From assembly GCA_019636515.1 (NCBI GenBank), contig JAHBXI010000004.1:1-64000 (forward strand): a DNA stretch of 64,000 bases. The letters run 5' to 3'. This DNA comes from Phycisphaeraceae bacterium (lineage in GTDB: Bacteria; Planctomycetota; Phycisphaerae; Phycisphaerales; UBA1924). The notes below the pieces were generated by a model. That model was not told where the DNA came from, searched no databases, and saw only the letters and a program-made list of their open reading frames with translations. The position numbers and the translations under genes were made by a program. Shown here piece by piece: positions 9,401 to 17,579 of this stretch (its first letter is position 1; each line of letters opens with the position of its first letter).

Positions 9401-12400
9401 CGCTCCGGCGTTGAAGGTCAGCGCGCCGACCCCGTCGGACGACGAGTTGATCCCGTTGATGACCGAGATGTTGCCCCCGCCGGTCGAAAGCGCAACCGAT
9501 CCGGCGTCGATGATCACCGGGCCGGTGACCGTGATGGCGCCCGACCCGCCCGTGCGGAGGCTGTCACGCAGGCGCACCGAGGTCGCCCCGTTGAGCGTCA
9601 GGCTTGAGGCGCCCGCCGTCCGCAACTGGCCGAACGTCTCGGCGGTCCGCGTCGCCGCGTAGGACTGCGCGCCGGACGTGGAAACGCGGCCGATGAAGAT
9701 GTCACGCCCGTTCACGCCCAGGGAGATCAGCGCCGGGACATCCAGGTTGTGAAGGATCGAACGAAGATCGACGTCGCCCGCCCCGGCGTTGACGAGAAGG
9801 TTCGAACCCGCCCCGGTCACGTTGCCGCCGAACGTCACCGAACCGCCGCCGGTGGCGATGGTGAAGTTCAGGGGCGTGACGGTGGCGTCACCCACCACCT
9901 GCACGTCGCCGCCAACCGATGTCAGATTCCCGGAAAAGGCCGTGGCCCCATCGTACAACTGTCCGCCCGACGTCTGGACCGCGTCGAGCATCGTGATCGT
10001 GGGCGCCGAGGCCGCGAACGACTGGAGCGGGGTCGCTCCGACCGGCCCGACCGTGATCGCCCCGCCCGGGGCGCTCAGCGAGAGGTTCGCCGGACCCGTG
10101 ACGTCGGCGAGCGTGATTCCACCGCCAGCACTCGCGAAATTCTGCGACGCCCCGCTCAGCGTCGTCCCGCCGACCACCGTGATCCCGCCGCCGGTCGAGG
10201 TCAGGTCGCCCGCCAGGGAGGCGTTGTTGTTGAACAGGATGCCGCCGCCCGTGGTGGAGACGTTGCCCGCGAGCGTCGCGTTGCCGTTGAACGTGGCCGA
10301 TCCGGCGGAGGTGGTCGCCAGATTCCCCGTGGCCGTCGTCACGCCGTTGTACGCCTGGTTGCCGGTCGAGGAAACCGAGTTCAGCGAGATGGTCGCGCCC
10401 GTGATCGTGAGCGTGGACAACCCGGCCGCGGCCCCGGTGATCGCCGCGTCGCCCAACCCCGTGTTGATCGTCAGCCCGTTGCCCGAGCCGGTGACCGCCG
10501 CGAGCGTGACGTCGTCGGTCGCGGACCCTCCCGCCGTCTGGATGAGAATGGACTGGGTGAGCGTCGCGGGCCCGGTCACCGCGATCGACCCGGCGGTGGT
10601 GCTTGAAAGATTGCCACCCAGGGTTGTTGACCCGGTGTACAACTGGTTGCCCGTGGTCGTAACGGCCCGCAGCGCGATGTTCGCGCCGGTGGCGGACAGC
10701 GAGGACAGACCCGTCGCGTTCCCCGAGAGGGTTACGTTGCCCGACCCGGCGTTGAGGATCAGAGGATTGGCGGCCCCGTTGATCGCGGCCAGGTTGATCG
10801 CCCCGCCGGCCGTCTGGATCGTGACCGGGGCGGCGAGCGTGGTGCCGCCCGTCACCGTCGCCGATCCGCCCGACGTGGTCAGGTTGCCGCCGAAGGTCGC
10901 GGCGCCCGTGTACGCCTGGTTGCCGGTCGTGGCGACCGTGGAGGAGGTCGTGATCGACGACCCCGTCGCCGCCAGCGAAGTCAGGGGAGTCGCCCCGACC
11001 TGGCCGAGCGTGATCGCCGCCGATCCGGCGTTGAGCGTGAGCGCCGAGGCCCCCGTAACCGGACCCAGCGTCATGTTCTGGTTGGCGGTCTGGAAGGTCT
11101 GCGAAGCCCCGGTCAGCGTGGTCGTCCCCGTGACGGTCAACAGGCCGGAGGTCGTGGTGGCCAGGTTTCCGCCGATCGCCGCGTTGTTGTTGAACAGGAT
11201 GTTCCCCGCGGTGGTCGAGACGTTCCCCGTCACCGTGGCGTTCCCGGTGAACGTGGCCGCTCCCGCGGCCGTGGTCGCGATGTTCCCGGTAACGGTCGTC
11301 GGGCCGGTGTACGTCTGGGACCCGGTACTCGTCACGTTCCGCGTCGCGATGGATGAACCCGTCGCCGTCAATGTGGAAAGGCCCGAAGCGTCCCCCTGGA
11401 GGGCGATATCGCCCTGCGCCCCGGAGTTGAGCGTCAGACCGTTGCCCGCCCCGGTGATCGCCCCCGTGACGGTGATGTCGTCGGTCCCGGCCAGGCCGGC
11501 GGTCTGGATGGCAACCGGCGCGGCCAGGGCGACCGCGCCATTGAGCGCGATGGCGCCCGCGGCCGTGCTGGACAGGTTGCCGCTCAGCGACGAGGCGCCG
11601 GTGTAGGTCTGGCTCCCGGTCGTGGTGACGGCCGGCAGGTTGATGGAAGAGCCGGTGGCGGTGAGAGAGGCCAGGGGCGTCGATCCGACCGCGCCGGCAA
11701 AGGTCAGTAAACCAATCCCCGCGTCGGAGATCAGGTCGCGCGCCGTGGCGTCGGAGTTGGTCGTACCCCCGAACAGGATGTCCGCGCCGGGATCGCCGCC
11801 ATCGGTCGAGAGCACCGTGATGGAGTTGCCCGACGTGGGCGCCAGGATCACGTTCCCGTCGAGATTGATCACGCCGCCCTGCGTACGGATGTCGTCGTTG
11901 AGCGTGATCGTGGCCGTGCTGAAGGTCGCCGATCCGCGCCCAAGACCGATCAGGGCGGCCCCGCCTGGATTGTCGATCAGCGTCGCCGACAAACCCCTGA
12001 ACACGAACGGGTTGCGGATCGTCGCCGAATCGACCGTGATCGCGTGCGTCCCGCCCGCCCGGCCGACCGTCACCAGGTTGAAGTTCCCCGCCAGGGCGGC
12101 CAGGTCCGTGTCCGTCAGGTCCAGGCGGTTGATGGCCTCGGTTGTCCCGACCCCGATGGCCAGACCTCCCGTGGAGGGCTGGAGAACAAGCCCGCCCGTC
12201 CCTGTCACGGAGTTGGCCCCGCCGGTAAAGTCGATCTCGTCGCCGGTGAGCGTGAGGTTGTTGGAATTGACCGCGAGCGTTCCGGTGAACGTCAACGTGC
12301 CCGTCCCGACGCTCACTTCCACGCCAGAGGCCTGAACCTCCGAGGGACCCAGGGTGATGGTTGAGTTGCCGAAGTCCAGGTTCGAGGCGATCACGAAGGG

Positions 12401-15400
12401 CGAGGCCCCGATGATCGTGAGGATGGAGCCCGCGACCTTGGATACGTCGGTCAGTTGAACCGCCCCGTCGTCCGATCGAAGCGTGTAATTCACGCCCTGG
12501 ACGTTGGTCGCGGCCTGGAACTGCGCCGCATCGGCGATCTGGGAGTTGAGGATCGACGAATCCTGGCGGTGGACGTACGTGGTCGGTGAAGTGGCTCCCC
12601 CCGCCGCCCCGCGGAAGGACGGGGCGTTGTTCAGGGCGTTGACCAGCGCGGCGGTCGAACCGCCCGCGCCGTCACCGGCCCGGAGGGTAATGCTGTCGGA
12701 AGAAAGGTCCACGCCCGCGGCGGTGAAGGTCAGGTCGCCCGTTCCATCGTTGCCGGCGTGCAGGAGGATGGAAGTCATCGCGGCGACGTCACCTCCGACC
12801 TGGAGATTACCGGAGGCGTTCACCGCCGCGGTCGTGGCCGCGGTGACCTGGCCTCCCGGGGTGATCGTGACGTTCGCGCCCGAGACCGTGACCGAGGACG
12901 TGTCGGAAATCACCCCCGCGGCGATGGAAACATCGCCCGACGACGCGGTCAGCGACACGTCGTCATCGGCGTTGACCGTCGCGTTGACCGCCAGGGAGGA
13001 TCCGGTGACGCTGATGCTCTGGTTGCCCGCGTTGAGCCACGCGTTGATCTCGTCGCCGATCACCACCGCCCCGGAGTGGTTCAGGGTTACGCTCCCGTCG
13101 GTGGCCTGGATGAACGCCCCCGCGTTGGAGGTGAAGTTCACGCCCGACGTAGTCACGTCGGTGCCCGCGCTGATCGGCCCAGAAAGCAGGATGTTCCCCG
13201 TCGAGGCGAGGGTAAACGACCCGCCCGCGCTGCCCTCGATGAGGTTCGTGTTGCCGCTCTCGACGATCTGGATGTTGCCGACCACCGAAGAACCCGAGCC
13301 ATCCCCCGACCGGGTCCTGGCGAACACCGAGCCGAACTGGTTACCCGCGTTGGTCACGGAGATATTGACCCCGGGCGTGTTCCACGTCTCAAAGTTCGCC
13401 TGCCCACCGATTGTCAGCAGACCCGCGGGCGAGAGCGCGGTGCGCGAAACAAACGTCGCGTCGCCCGACGTGGTCACCGCCCCGAACGTCAGCGTCCCGC
13501 CATCGAGCGAGAGCGACGCCGGTGAGGCACCGGACCCGACCGCGGACTGGAGGTTGACCGTCCCGCCCGTCCCCGCGGTGACCGAAAGCCCCTGGACGCC
13601 CGCCGTCTGCGCGTTGATCGCGCCGCTGACCGTGACGTTTGCTCCCGCGGGGACCCCGCCCGAGTTGGTGGTGTCGATCAGCGGCAGCACGCTGGTCAGC
13701 GTCACCGGACCTTGAAGGCTCACGGCCCGGCCGTTGGTGACGATGTTGGATCCAAGGCTGATCGAAGACCCGGTGAGGGTGACCGTCGCGTCGTCGGTGC
13801 CGGTCAGGGCGCCGATGGTTGAGAGCGCCCCGCCGCGTATCAGCACGGGGTCGTTGAAGGTCGAACTGTCGATGGTGATCGCGTGCGTTCCGGTGCCGCG
13901 ACCGATGTTCAACTGAGAGACGCCGCTGATGAACGAGAGGTCCGTGTCCGAAACATCGAGCGTGGCCGGGGTCCCCTCCGCGCCGCCCACGATGATCGGG
14001 AACACGTCCGTGTTGGGACGAAGCGTCAGCGTAAACGCCCCGCCGATCGCGCTTCCGAGGTTGATCTCGTCGCCCGTCACGGTGAGGTTGGCGGTCATGG
14101 TGGCCGCTCCGCCGTCGAGCGTGACGGTCCCGGCGCTGGCCGTCACCTGGCCCGAGGCGCCGAATGTCTTGACGCCCTGCAGGCGGATCGCCGGGGCGTT
14201 GGCGTGACCGTTGACGGCGATGGACCCGCCCGAGGGAGTCCGGATCGTGACCGGCACAAAGAAATCCACGTCGCGGATCTCGATGGCGTGCGTCCCGGAC
14301 GAATTGCCGATGGTCAGCGACCCGACACCCGTGATGTTCGCGATCTCCGCGTCGGAAATGTCGAGCGTGCCCGACCCCCCCGAATTGATCCCCACGTCGA
14401 TCGAGACGTTCGGGGCCGAAGGTTGGAGGACGAGCGAACTCGAACCCGAACCCGTGATCGCCCCGTTGATCGTGATCTCGTCGCCGGTAAGCGTCAGCGC
14501 GTTGGTCCCGATGCTGATCGCGCCGGTGGTCAGCGTCCCGGTCCCGCCGCTGAGGCTGACCGACGCCCCGGTGACGGTGCTCGAGCCGCCGTCGAGCAGC
14601 AGGTCCGCGTTCCCCGTGATGTTCGCCCCGGTGGCAAAGGTCTTCGCGCCCTGCAGGCGCAAACTGGGGGAGGTCACGGTCCCGTTCACGGTGATCGAGC
14701 CGCCCGAGGGCGTCCGGATCGTCGTGGGGGAATCGAACGCCACGGAGCCGACCGTGATCGCGTGCTGCCCGTTCGAGCGCCCGATCGTCAGCGCCGACTC
14801 CCCGCTGATAACGTCGGCGATCTCCGCCTGCGAGAGGGCGAACTGGGTCGCGTTGTCCGCGCCGGCGATCACGATGTCGCGTGTCGGCGACAGCGGCTGC
14901 AGGATCACCGCCCCGGTCGTCAGGATGGTCCCCGCGGCCGTGCCCAGGTCCATCCGGTCCCCGGTCAGGGTAATCAGGGCGTTGCCGGTGTCGATCGTGG
15001 CGGTATCGGGCTTGGTCAGCAGCCCCGAGTCACCGCTCCCGGCGGTCAGGGTCAGCGTGTCGTTGCTGGTCGTCAGGGCCGCCCCGGCGGCCAGGGCAAT
15101 CTGTCCACCCGCCGCGCCCTGGATGATCGTCACGGGCGCATTGAACCCCGCGTTGCCGATCGTCGCCAGGCCGCCGCCCGCGGCGGCCCCGATGGTGATC
15201 GCCGAGAACGTCGATCCCAGCGCGTCGATATCCGCCGTGTCCAGTTCAAACGTGCCCGTCGCGGCGTCGCCGATCGAGATCGAGACCGAATCCGACTCGG
15301 GCCTGATCACCAGCGCGCCCGTGCCCGTCACCGTGCCCGCCCCGCCGCCGAAATCGACCTGGTCACCGCGGATCGTCACGCCGCCGGCGCCCGTGTTGAG

Positions 15401-17437
15401 CGTGTTCAAAACCGTCACCGGGCCGCCCGTGCTCCGCAGGGTGACGTTGCCGCTGAGGGTCGATGCGTTGGTGAGCGTGACCCCGGTCTGACCCGTCAGG
15501 TTCCCCGAGATCGACGCCGCCCCGGTGCCCGAGTTCCCGAGCGTGATCGCCCCGCCCGTCGTGAGGGTACTCGTGATGGCGGTCGTCCCGCCCGTGGAAT
15601 TCAGGACGATGTTCCCCGCCCCCGTCACGGCCATGGCCGAGTTGACGTTCAGCGCCCCGTCGAGCGTGGTCAGGTTGATGCCCCCGCCAAGCGTCTCGAT
15701 CACCCCTCCAACCGTCACCGTGCCGCGGCCGTTGCTGACCGTCACGCCACCCGTGCCCGTGGAGATCGGCCCGAGCGTGACCGTCGAAATCTCCGTCCCT
15801 GACGTGGACCCGAGGACCTGGATGTTCCCCGTCGTCGACGAGATCGAGACGCCCGACAGGTTGATCGTCCCGGGGGCCGCCGCGTTGCTCGTCTGCAATG
15901 ACAGATTCGTCGCGCCAAGTTCAAGGCCGTTGGTAAACGTCCCGGTCGCGTTGATGCTCTCGGTCGCCTGGATCACGATGTTCGCCGTCGCGTTCGCCAC
16001 CAGGCCCTCGATCTCGCTCTCAAACACGGTGGTCGGGCCGGTGTCGGCAAACGCGATGGACCCGGCCGTGCCCGAGGGATCGCCCGAGAACGTGTCGTCC
16101 CCGTCGGCGGCTCCGTCGGCAGTCCCTCCCGTCAGCGTGACGATCGCCGGGTCAAGCAGCAGCGACCCGTTCCCGGAGGGTCCGGACAGGTCGGCCTCGC
16201 CGCGGAAACGCAGGTTCTGCTTGCCCGAGACCTCGGCAAAGCCGCCCAGGCCATCGGACCCCGCCCCGCGAGCCGACAGGCGCCCGGCGAAATCCGTCTG
16301 GTCGTCCGACCAGACGATCACCGTGCCGCCGTGGCCCGCCTCGGTCGCGTCGGCGCGGAGCGTGCCGGAAGACGTCACCGTGGTGCGGATCGCGTTGGCC
16401 TCGGGCCCGTCGCCCTGGAAGTTGCCACCGACGAGAATCCGGCCCCCGCCCGCCGCCCCGGAGGCGTCGATCGACCCCGAAACACCCACGTACGGACCCA
16501 GAACCTTGACATCGCCGCCGGTGCGGCCCGGCGCGGTGTCGGAGGCATCGATCGTCCCCTCAACCGCCACGACACCGGACTTGGACTCGATATGAACCTT
16601 GCCGGCCTTGACGTTCCCCGCGTGGCGGATGGCCATCGAGTACATGTCACCCACGGCCCACGGGTTGTTGGCCGCGGGACGAGAGGACGCGGCCTCCCGG
16701 CCCGGACCGGCGTGGTCGTTCTCAAGCCGGACGTAGATCCGTCCGCCGACCTCGCCGACCAGCACGGAGTCTCCCGACACCATGACCACCGAGCCGCGAT
16801 CGGCAACGATCGTCCCGGCGTTGGAGACGGACTTGCCGATCAACGCGACATCGCCCGCCTGGATCGTTCCGTGGTTCGCCACCGATCCTTTCACGTCCGT
16901 GAAGCGGTACATGCCCTTGACGAAATCGCTGTCGGTGATGTTGCCGGCGGCGGCGAAGAGACCCGCCGCGTTCACGACCGCGCCCTTGCCGAAAACAACG
17001 CCCGCCGGATTCACGATGAACACGCGGCCGTTGGCGAGCAGGCGGCCGTCGATCTTCGTCGGCGCGGGGGAGTTGATCCGGTTCAGAACTCTCGCCAGCG
17101 CGTCGGGCTGGACGAACTGCACGGTCTCGTGCCGCGCGATGTCGAAGTTCCGGTAGTTGATGATCGCGTTGTTGGAGGCGTGGATGACCGTCTTGTCACC
17201 CTGCCGCTGGATCGTCACGTTCCCGTTGGCGACCTGCGCCCCGTCCGGGCCGGCCATAACCCGGGCGGCCATCAGCGCCACGACCACCGCCGGAGCCAGG
17301 CCCCCGACCAGGCGGCCGAAACGGTCAAGGCCCACCGGCTCGCCCGCGACGGCGGCCACGGCCCCGACGGCCCTTGCCGAACGGGGGGCGGGGAAGGAGT
17401 TCAGGTTCAAACGCGAGGCGGTCCGGGACGTTTTCAT
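6449..17437 (-). CDS. TpsA-type giant haemagglutinin/adhesin exoprotein
   Basis: 3,662 residues starting MKTSRTASRLNLNSF. A long N-terminal extension ends in a hydrophobic core (about 47-62) and a likely signal peptidase site near MAG, residues 61-63. Residues about 64-290 form the TPS secretion domain: TIQRQGDKTVIHA, RVLNRINSPAPTKIDGRLLA and VNPAGVVFGKGAVVNAAGL match the filamentous haemagglutinin N-terminal domain. The body is Gly/Thr/Ser-rich beta-helix sequence built from two repeat families (listed separately). The last roughly 200 residues are different: charged, helical and repeat-free, ending GLRTDQVAGLIAAYARSDR. The protein should be exported by Sec and threaded outward by the TpsB encoded just upstream. 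No toxin motif or immunity gene is visible, since tssA follows after 19 bp. Adhesion is the family role; a T6SS link is inferred from position only. Confidence 0.9.
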   Translation of the reverse strand: MKTSRTASRLNLNSFPAPRSARAVGAVAAVAGEPVGLDRFGRLVGGLAPAVVVALMAARVMAGPDGAQVANGNVTIQRQGDKTVIHASNNAIINYRNFDIARHETVQFVQPDALARVLNRINSPAPTKIDGRLLANGRVFIVNPAGVVFGKGAVVNAAGLFAAAGNITDSDFVKGMYRFTDVKGSVANHGTIQAGDVALIGKSVSNAGTIVADRGSVVMVSGDSVLVGEVGGRIYVRLENDHAGPGREAASSRPAANNPWAVGDMYSMAIRHAGNVKAGKVHIESKSGVVAVEGTIDASDTAPGRTGGDVKVLGPYVGVSGSIDASGAAGGGRILVGGNFQGDGPEANAIRTTVTSSGTLRADATEAGHGGTVIVWSDDQTDFAGRLSARGAGSDGLGGFAEVSGKQNLRFRGEADLSGPSGNGSLLLDPAIVTLTGGTADGAADGDDTFSGDPSGTAGSIAFADTGPTTVFESEIEGLVANATANIVIQATESINATGTFTNGLELGATNLSLQTSNAAAPGTINLSGVSISSTTGNIQVLGSTSGTEISTVTLGPISTGTGGVTVSNGRGTVTVGGVIETLGGGINLTTLDGALNVNSAMAVTGAGNIVLNSTGGTTAITSTLTTGGAITLGNSGTGAASISGNLTGQTGVTLTNASTLSGNVTLRSTGGPVTVLNTLNTGAGGVTIRGDQVDFGGGAGTVTGTGALVIRPESDSVSISIGDAATGTFELDTADIDALGSTFSAITIGAAAGGGLATIGNAGFNAPVTIIQGAAGGQIALAAGAALTTSNDTLTLTAGSGDSGLLTKPDTATIDTGNALITLTGDRMDLGTAAGTILTTGAVILQPLSPTRDIVIAGADNATQFALSQAEIADVISGESALTIGRSNGQHAITVGSVAFDSPTTIRTPSGGSITVNGTVTSPSLRLQGAKTFATGANITGNADLLLDGGSSTVTGASVSLSGGTGTLTTGAISIGTNALTLTGDEITINGAITGSGSSSLVLQPSAPNVSIDVGINSGGSGTLDISDAEIANITGVGSLTIGNSSGTHAIEIRDVDFFVPVTIRTPSGGSIAVNGHANAPAIRLQGVKTFGASGQVTASAGTVTLDGGAATMTANLTVTGDEINLGSAIGGAFTLTLRPNTDVFPIIVGGAEGTPATLDVSDTDLSFISGVSQLNIGRGTGTHAITIDSSTFNDPVLIRGGALSTIGALTGTDDATVTLTGSSISLGSNIVTNGRAVSLQGPVTLTSVLPLIDTTNSGGVPAGANVTVSGAINAQTAGVQGLSVTAGTGGTVNLQSAVGSGASPASLSLDGGTLTFGAVTTSGDATFVSRTALSPAGLLTIGGQANFETWNTPGVNISVTNAGNQFGSVFARTRSGDGSGSSVVGNIQIVESGNTNLIEGSAGGSFTLASTGNILLSGPISAGTDVTTSGVNFTSNAGAFIQATDGSVTLNHSGAVVIGDEINAWLNAGNQSISVTGSSLAVNATVNADDDVSLTASSGDVSIAAGVISDTSSVTVSGANVTITPGGQVTAATTAAVNASGNLQVGGDVAAMTSILLHAGNDGTGDLTFTAAGVDLSSDSITLRAGDGAGGSTAALVNALNNAPSFRGAAGGATSPTTYVHRQDSSILNSQIADAAQFQAATNVQGVNYTLRSDDGAVQLTDVSKVAGSILTIIGASPFVIASNLDFGNSTITLGPSEVQASGVEVSVGTGTLTFTGTLAVNSNNLTLTGDEIDFTGGANSVTGTGGLVLQPSTGGLAIGVGTTEAINRLDLTDTDLAALAGNFNLVTVGRAGGTHAITVDSATIRNPFVFRGLSATLIDNPGGAALIGLGRGSATFSTATITLNDDIRTQGGVINLDGNVILAPTSGNSITVLSTDGGDPGADILFGGTTNSDATARDLISDAGIGLLTFAGAVGSTPLASLTATGSSINLPAVTTTGSQTYTGASSLSGNLSSTAAGAIALNGAVALAAPVAIQTAGLAGTDDITVTGAITGAGNGLTLNSGAQGDIALQGDASGLSTLTATGSSIATRNVTSTGSQTYTGPTTVTGNIATTAAGAATFTGNATVTGNVSTTAGNILFNNNAAIGGNLATTTSGLLTVTGTTTLTGASQTFQTANQNMTLGPVTGASALTLNAGSAAITLGQVGATPLTSLAATGSSITTSSTVATTGNQAYTGAATFGGNLTTSGGSATVTGGTTLAAPVTIQTAGGAINLAAINGAANPLILNAGSGNVTLSGNATGLSSLSATGANIALRAVTTTGNQLYTGSTTLGGNLSSTTAGSIAVTGPATLTQSILIQTAGGSATDDVTLAAVTGSGNGLTINTGLGDAAITGAAAGLSTLTITGATISLNSVSSTGNQAYNGVTTATGNLATTSAGSATFNGNATLAGNVSTTGGGILFNNNASLAGDLTSTGGGITVVGGTTLSGASQNFASAGGGITLADVTGPANLSLSAPGGAITVGPVGATPLQSFAASAPTITMLDAVQTSGGQLYDGATAFSGNLTSVGGDVQVVGDATVTPLNFTIATGGGSVTFGGNVTGAGSNLLVNAGAGDVDLRSILHNLDVPALISLGVNGRDIFIGRVSTSGAQSYAATRTAETFGQLRTAGASSLTLNGATSVRLRDSLRTGGSGAITVTGPVIIDAGSVALSTGGGNISVINGINSSSDGVGALTFNAGAGAVTLGGDVGTSPGGRLASVSATGSSVALRSVTTSGAQQYTGPATLDGDLSAGALVNFANALTLLRDVQIAASGGATFAGTVDGQSAGQQAMTITAGVSPVTFQQAVGGSVALEALSATGSVSVTAVTTAGNQAYTGPFQASGALSSTGGSIFGTGGSFNAAGDVSAPGGQVAVDAGNSAVVFGGGLSAGTVAISGSSISLNSVTSTTGGQTYSGLTVASGNLVSAGGLTANGAFTANGDINAAGPLVAGVADQNVSLGGTTSASAVTIQGANISVGPVASTAGGQSYTGPTLFSGNISANGGGIAVNGLATLAGPATLTFSAPGQNVAFGDILGDGRIMAITAPGGSVNLQGAVTGLNSLSAEAGSIFLSSISTLGNQIYTGDTSLSGDLATTSSGSISIAGLSALTGPVSLTTTGGGITLGAVAGGGNPLSLNGGGSSVVLTGDVSGASAFNAAGSAISTRSITTTGPISLAGPAQVLGNLSATGGGILVQNSLSISGNLITGTTGGIEILGPTTLTGTSQEFRSSQGAIVLGTVDSQDSTRRSLTLISGAPASVDSASARIRLGGSIGSANPLGVFQIGSPDSAEGVPPISTAVFAPQFDAATGRVLASSVDLANPALFTINSDEFIMNKGEKITAFGDLTINAQSQTLLRDVNTTGSLVVVSPTIRLAGRARSPLVASGSSAPQADIGLDLVGKNGITLNGGVSIEDLDGGNEVTFGADRISSLPTVTGGTSQFLQFEKGVSLDNFRRTGGDPAFLLPLDLRADGRTATNVATAIAGATPREADVGPDQTVGISASLKDQLQEIGIYIKELPLDQQVEFLTGRAIYNDLPLTANPSGGDFQITPNRLAVDRVREVLEAFRAVKETAMLGADESDQWSIRASEILSDSAIACESATGKEAPDLSGDELARFIRTDPGQSQARNLLDAIARFLGEIDSLGLSPGEASVPRQSLYGNLTQTQGGLRTDQVAGLIAAYARSDR
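7955..11635 (-). repeat. Short beta-helix repeat array within tpsA (at least 12 copies)
   Basis: The translated segment repeats the pattern T(T/S)TG(N/S)QxYTGxTTxxGNL, as in STGSQTYTGPTTVTGNI, TTGNQAYTGAATFGGNL and STLGNQIYTGDTSLSGDL. I count at least twelve recognisable copies, some decayed, spaced roughly 65-150 residues apart with SLSATGSSI-like connectors between them. The pattern suits a right-handed parallel beta-helix. Boundaries are approximate. Copies differ at the DNA level, so this is an old duplication and not a recent slippage tract. Confidence 0.8.
11990..15390 (-). repeat. Long repeat module within tpsA (five copies)
   Basis: A second repeat of over 100 residues occurs five times in the N-terminal half of the adhesin. 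Each copy has (L/I)TGDEI-like (GDQVDFGGG, GDRMDLGTA, GDEITINGA, GDEINLGSA, GDEIDFTGG), then a VLQP or LRP strand, then a DxxDL or DAEIA turn. It closes with a TIGRxxGTHAITV strand and, in several copies, TIRTPSGGSI. Two neighbouring copies also share LRLQGxKTF. Boundaries are approximate. Confidence 0.75.
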
Positions 17438-17579
17438 GGCCAGTCCAATCGTTGTTCAGGGGTCTCGCGGAACACCTCGATCAAAGCCCGCGCGACCAAC
17501 CCGTCATCATCCGGCAATTCCGTCGAACATATTCCCGATCGGGCGCGCGCCGAGCCGGCGACCGCCCGAACCATCGCCG

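Noticed and set aside
6989..15802. Long plus-strand frames opposite tpsA (up to 705 codons)
   Set aside because: They are antisense shadows of a GC-rich repetitive gene; their sequences are Arg/Pro/Asp-biased and show no family motifs.
6449..17437. CDI-type toxin adhesin
   Set aside because: There is no toxin-like C-terminus or pre-toxin motif, and no immunity gene fits in the 19-bp gap before tssA.
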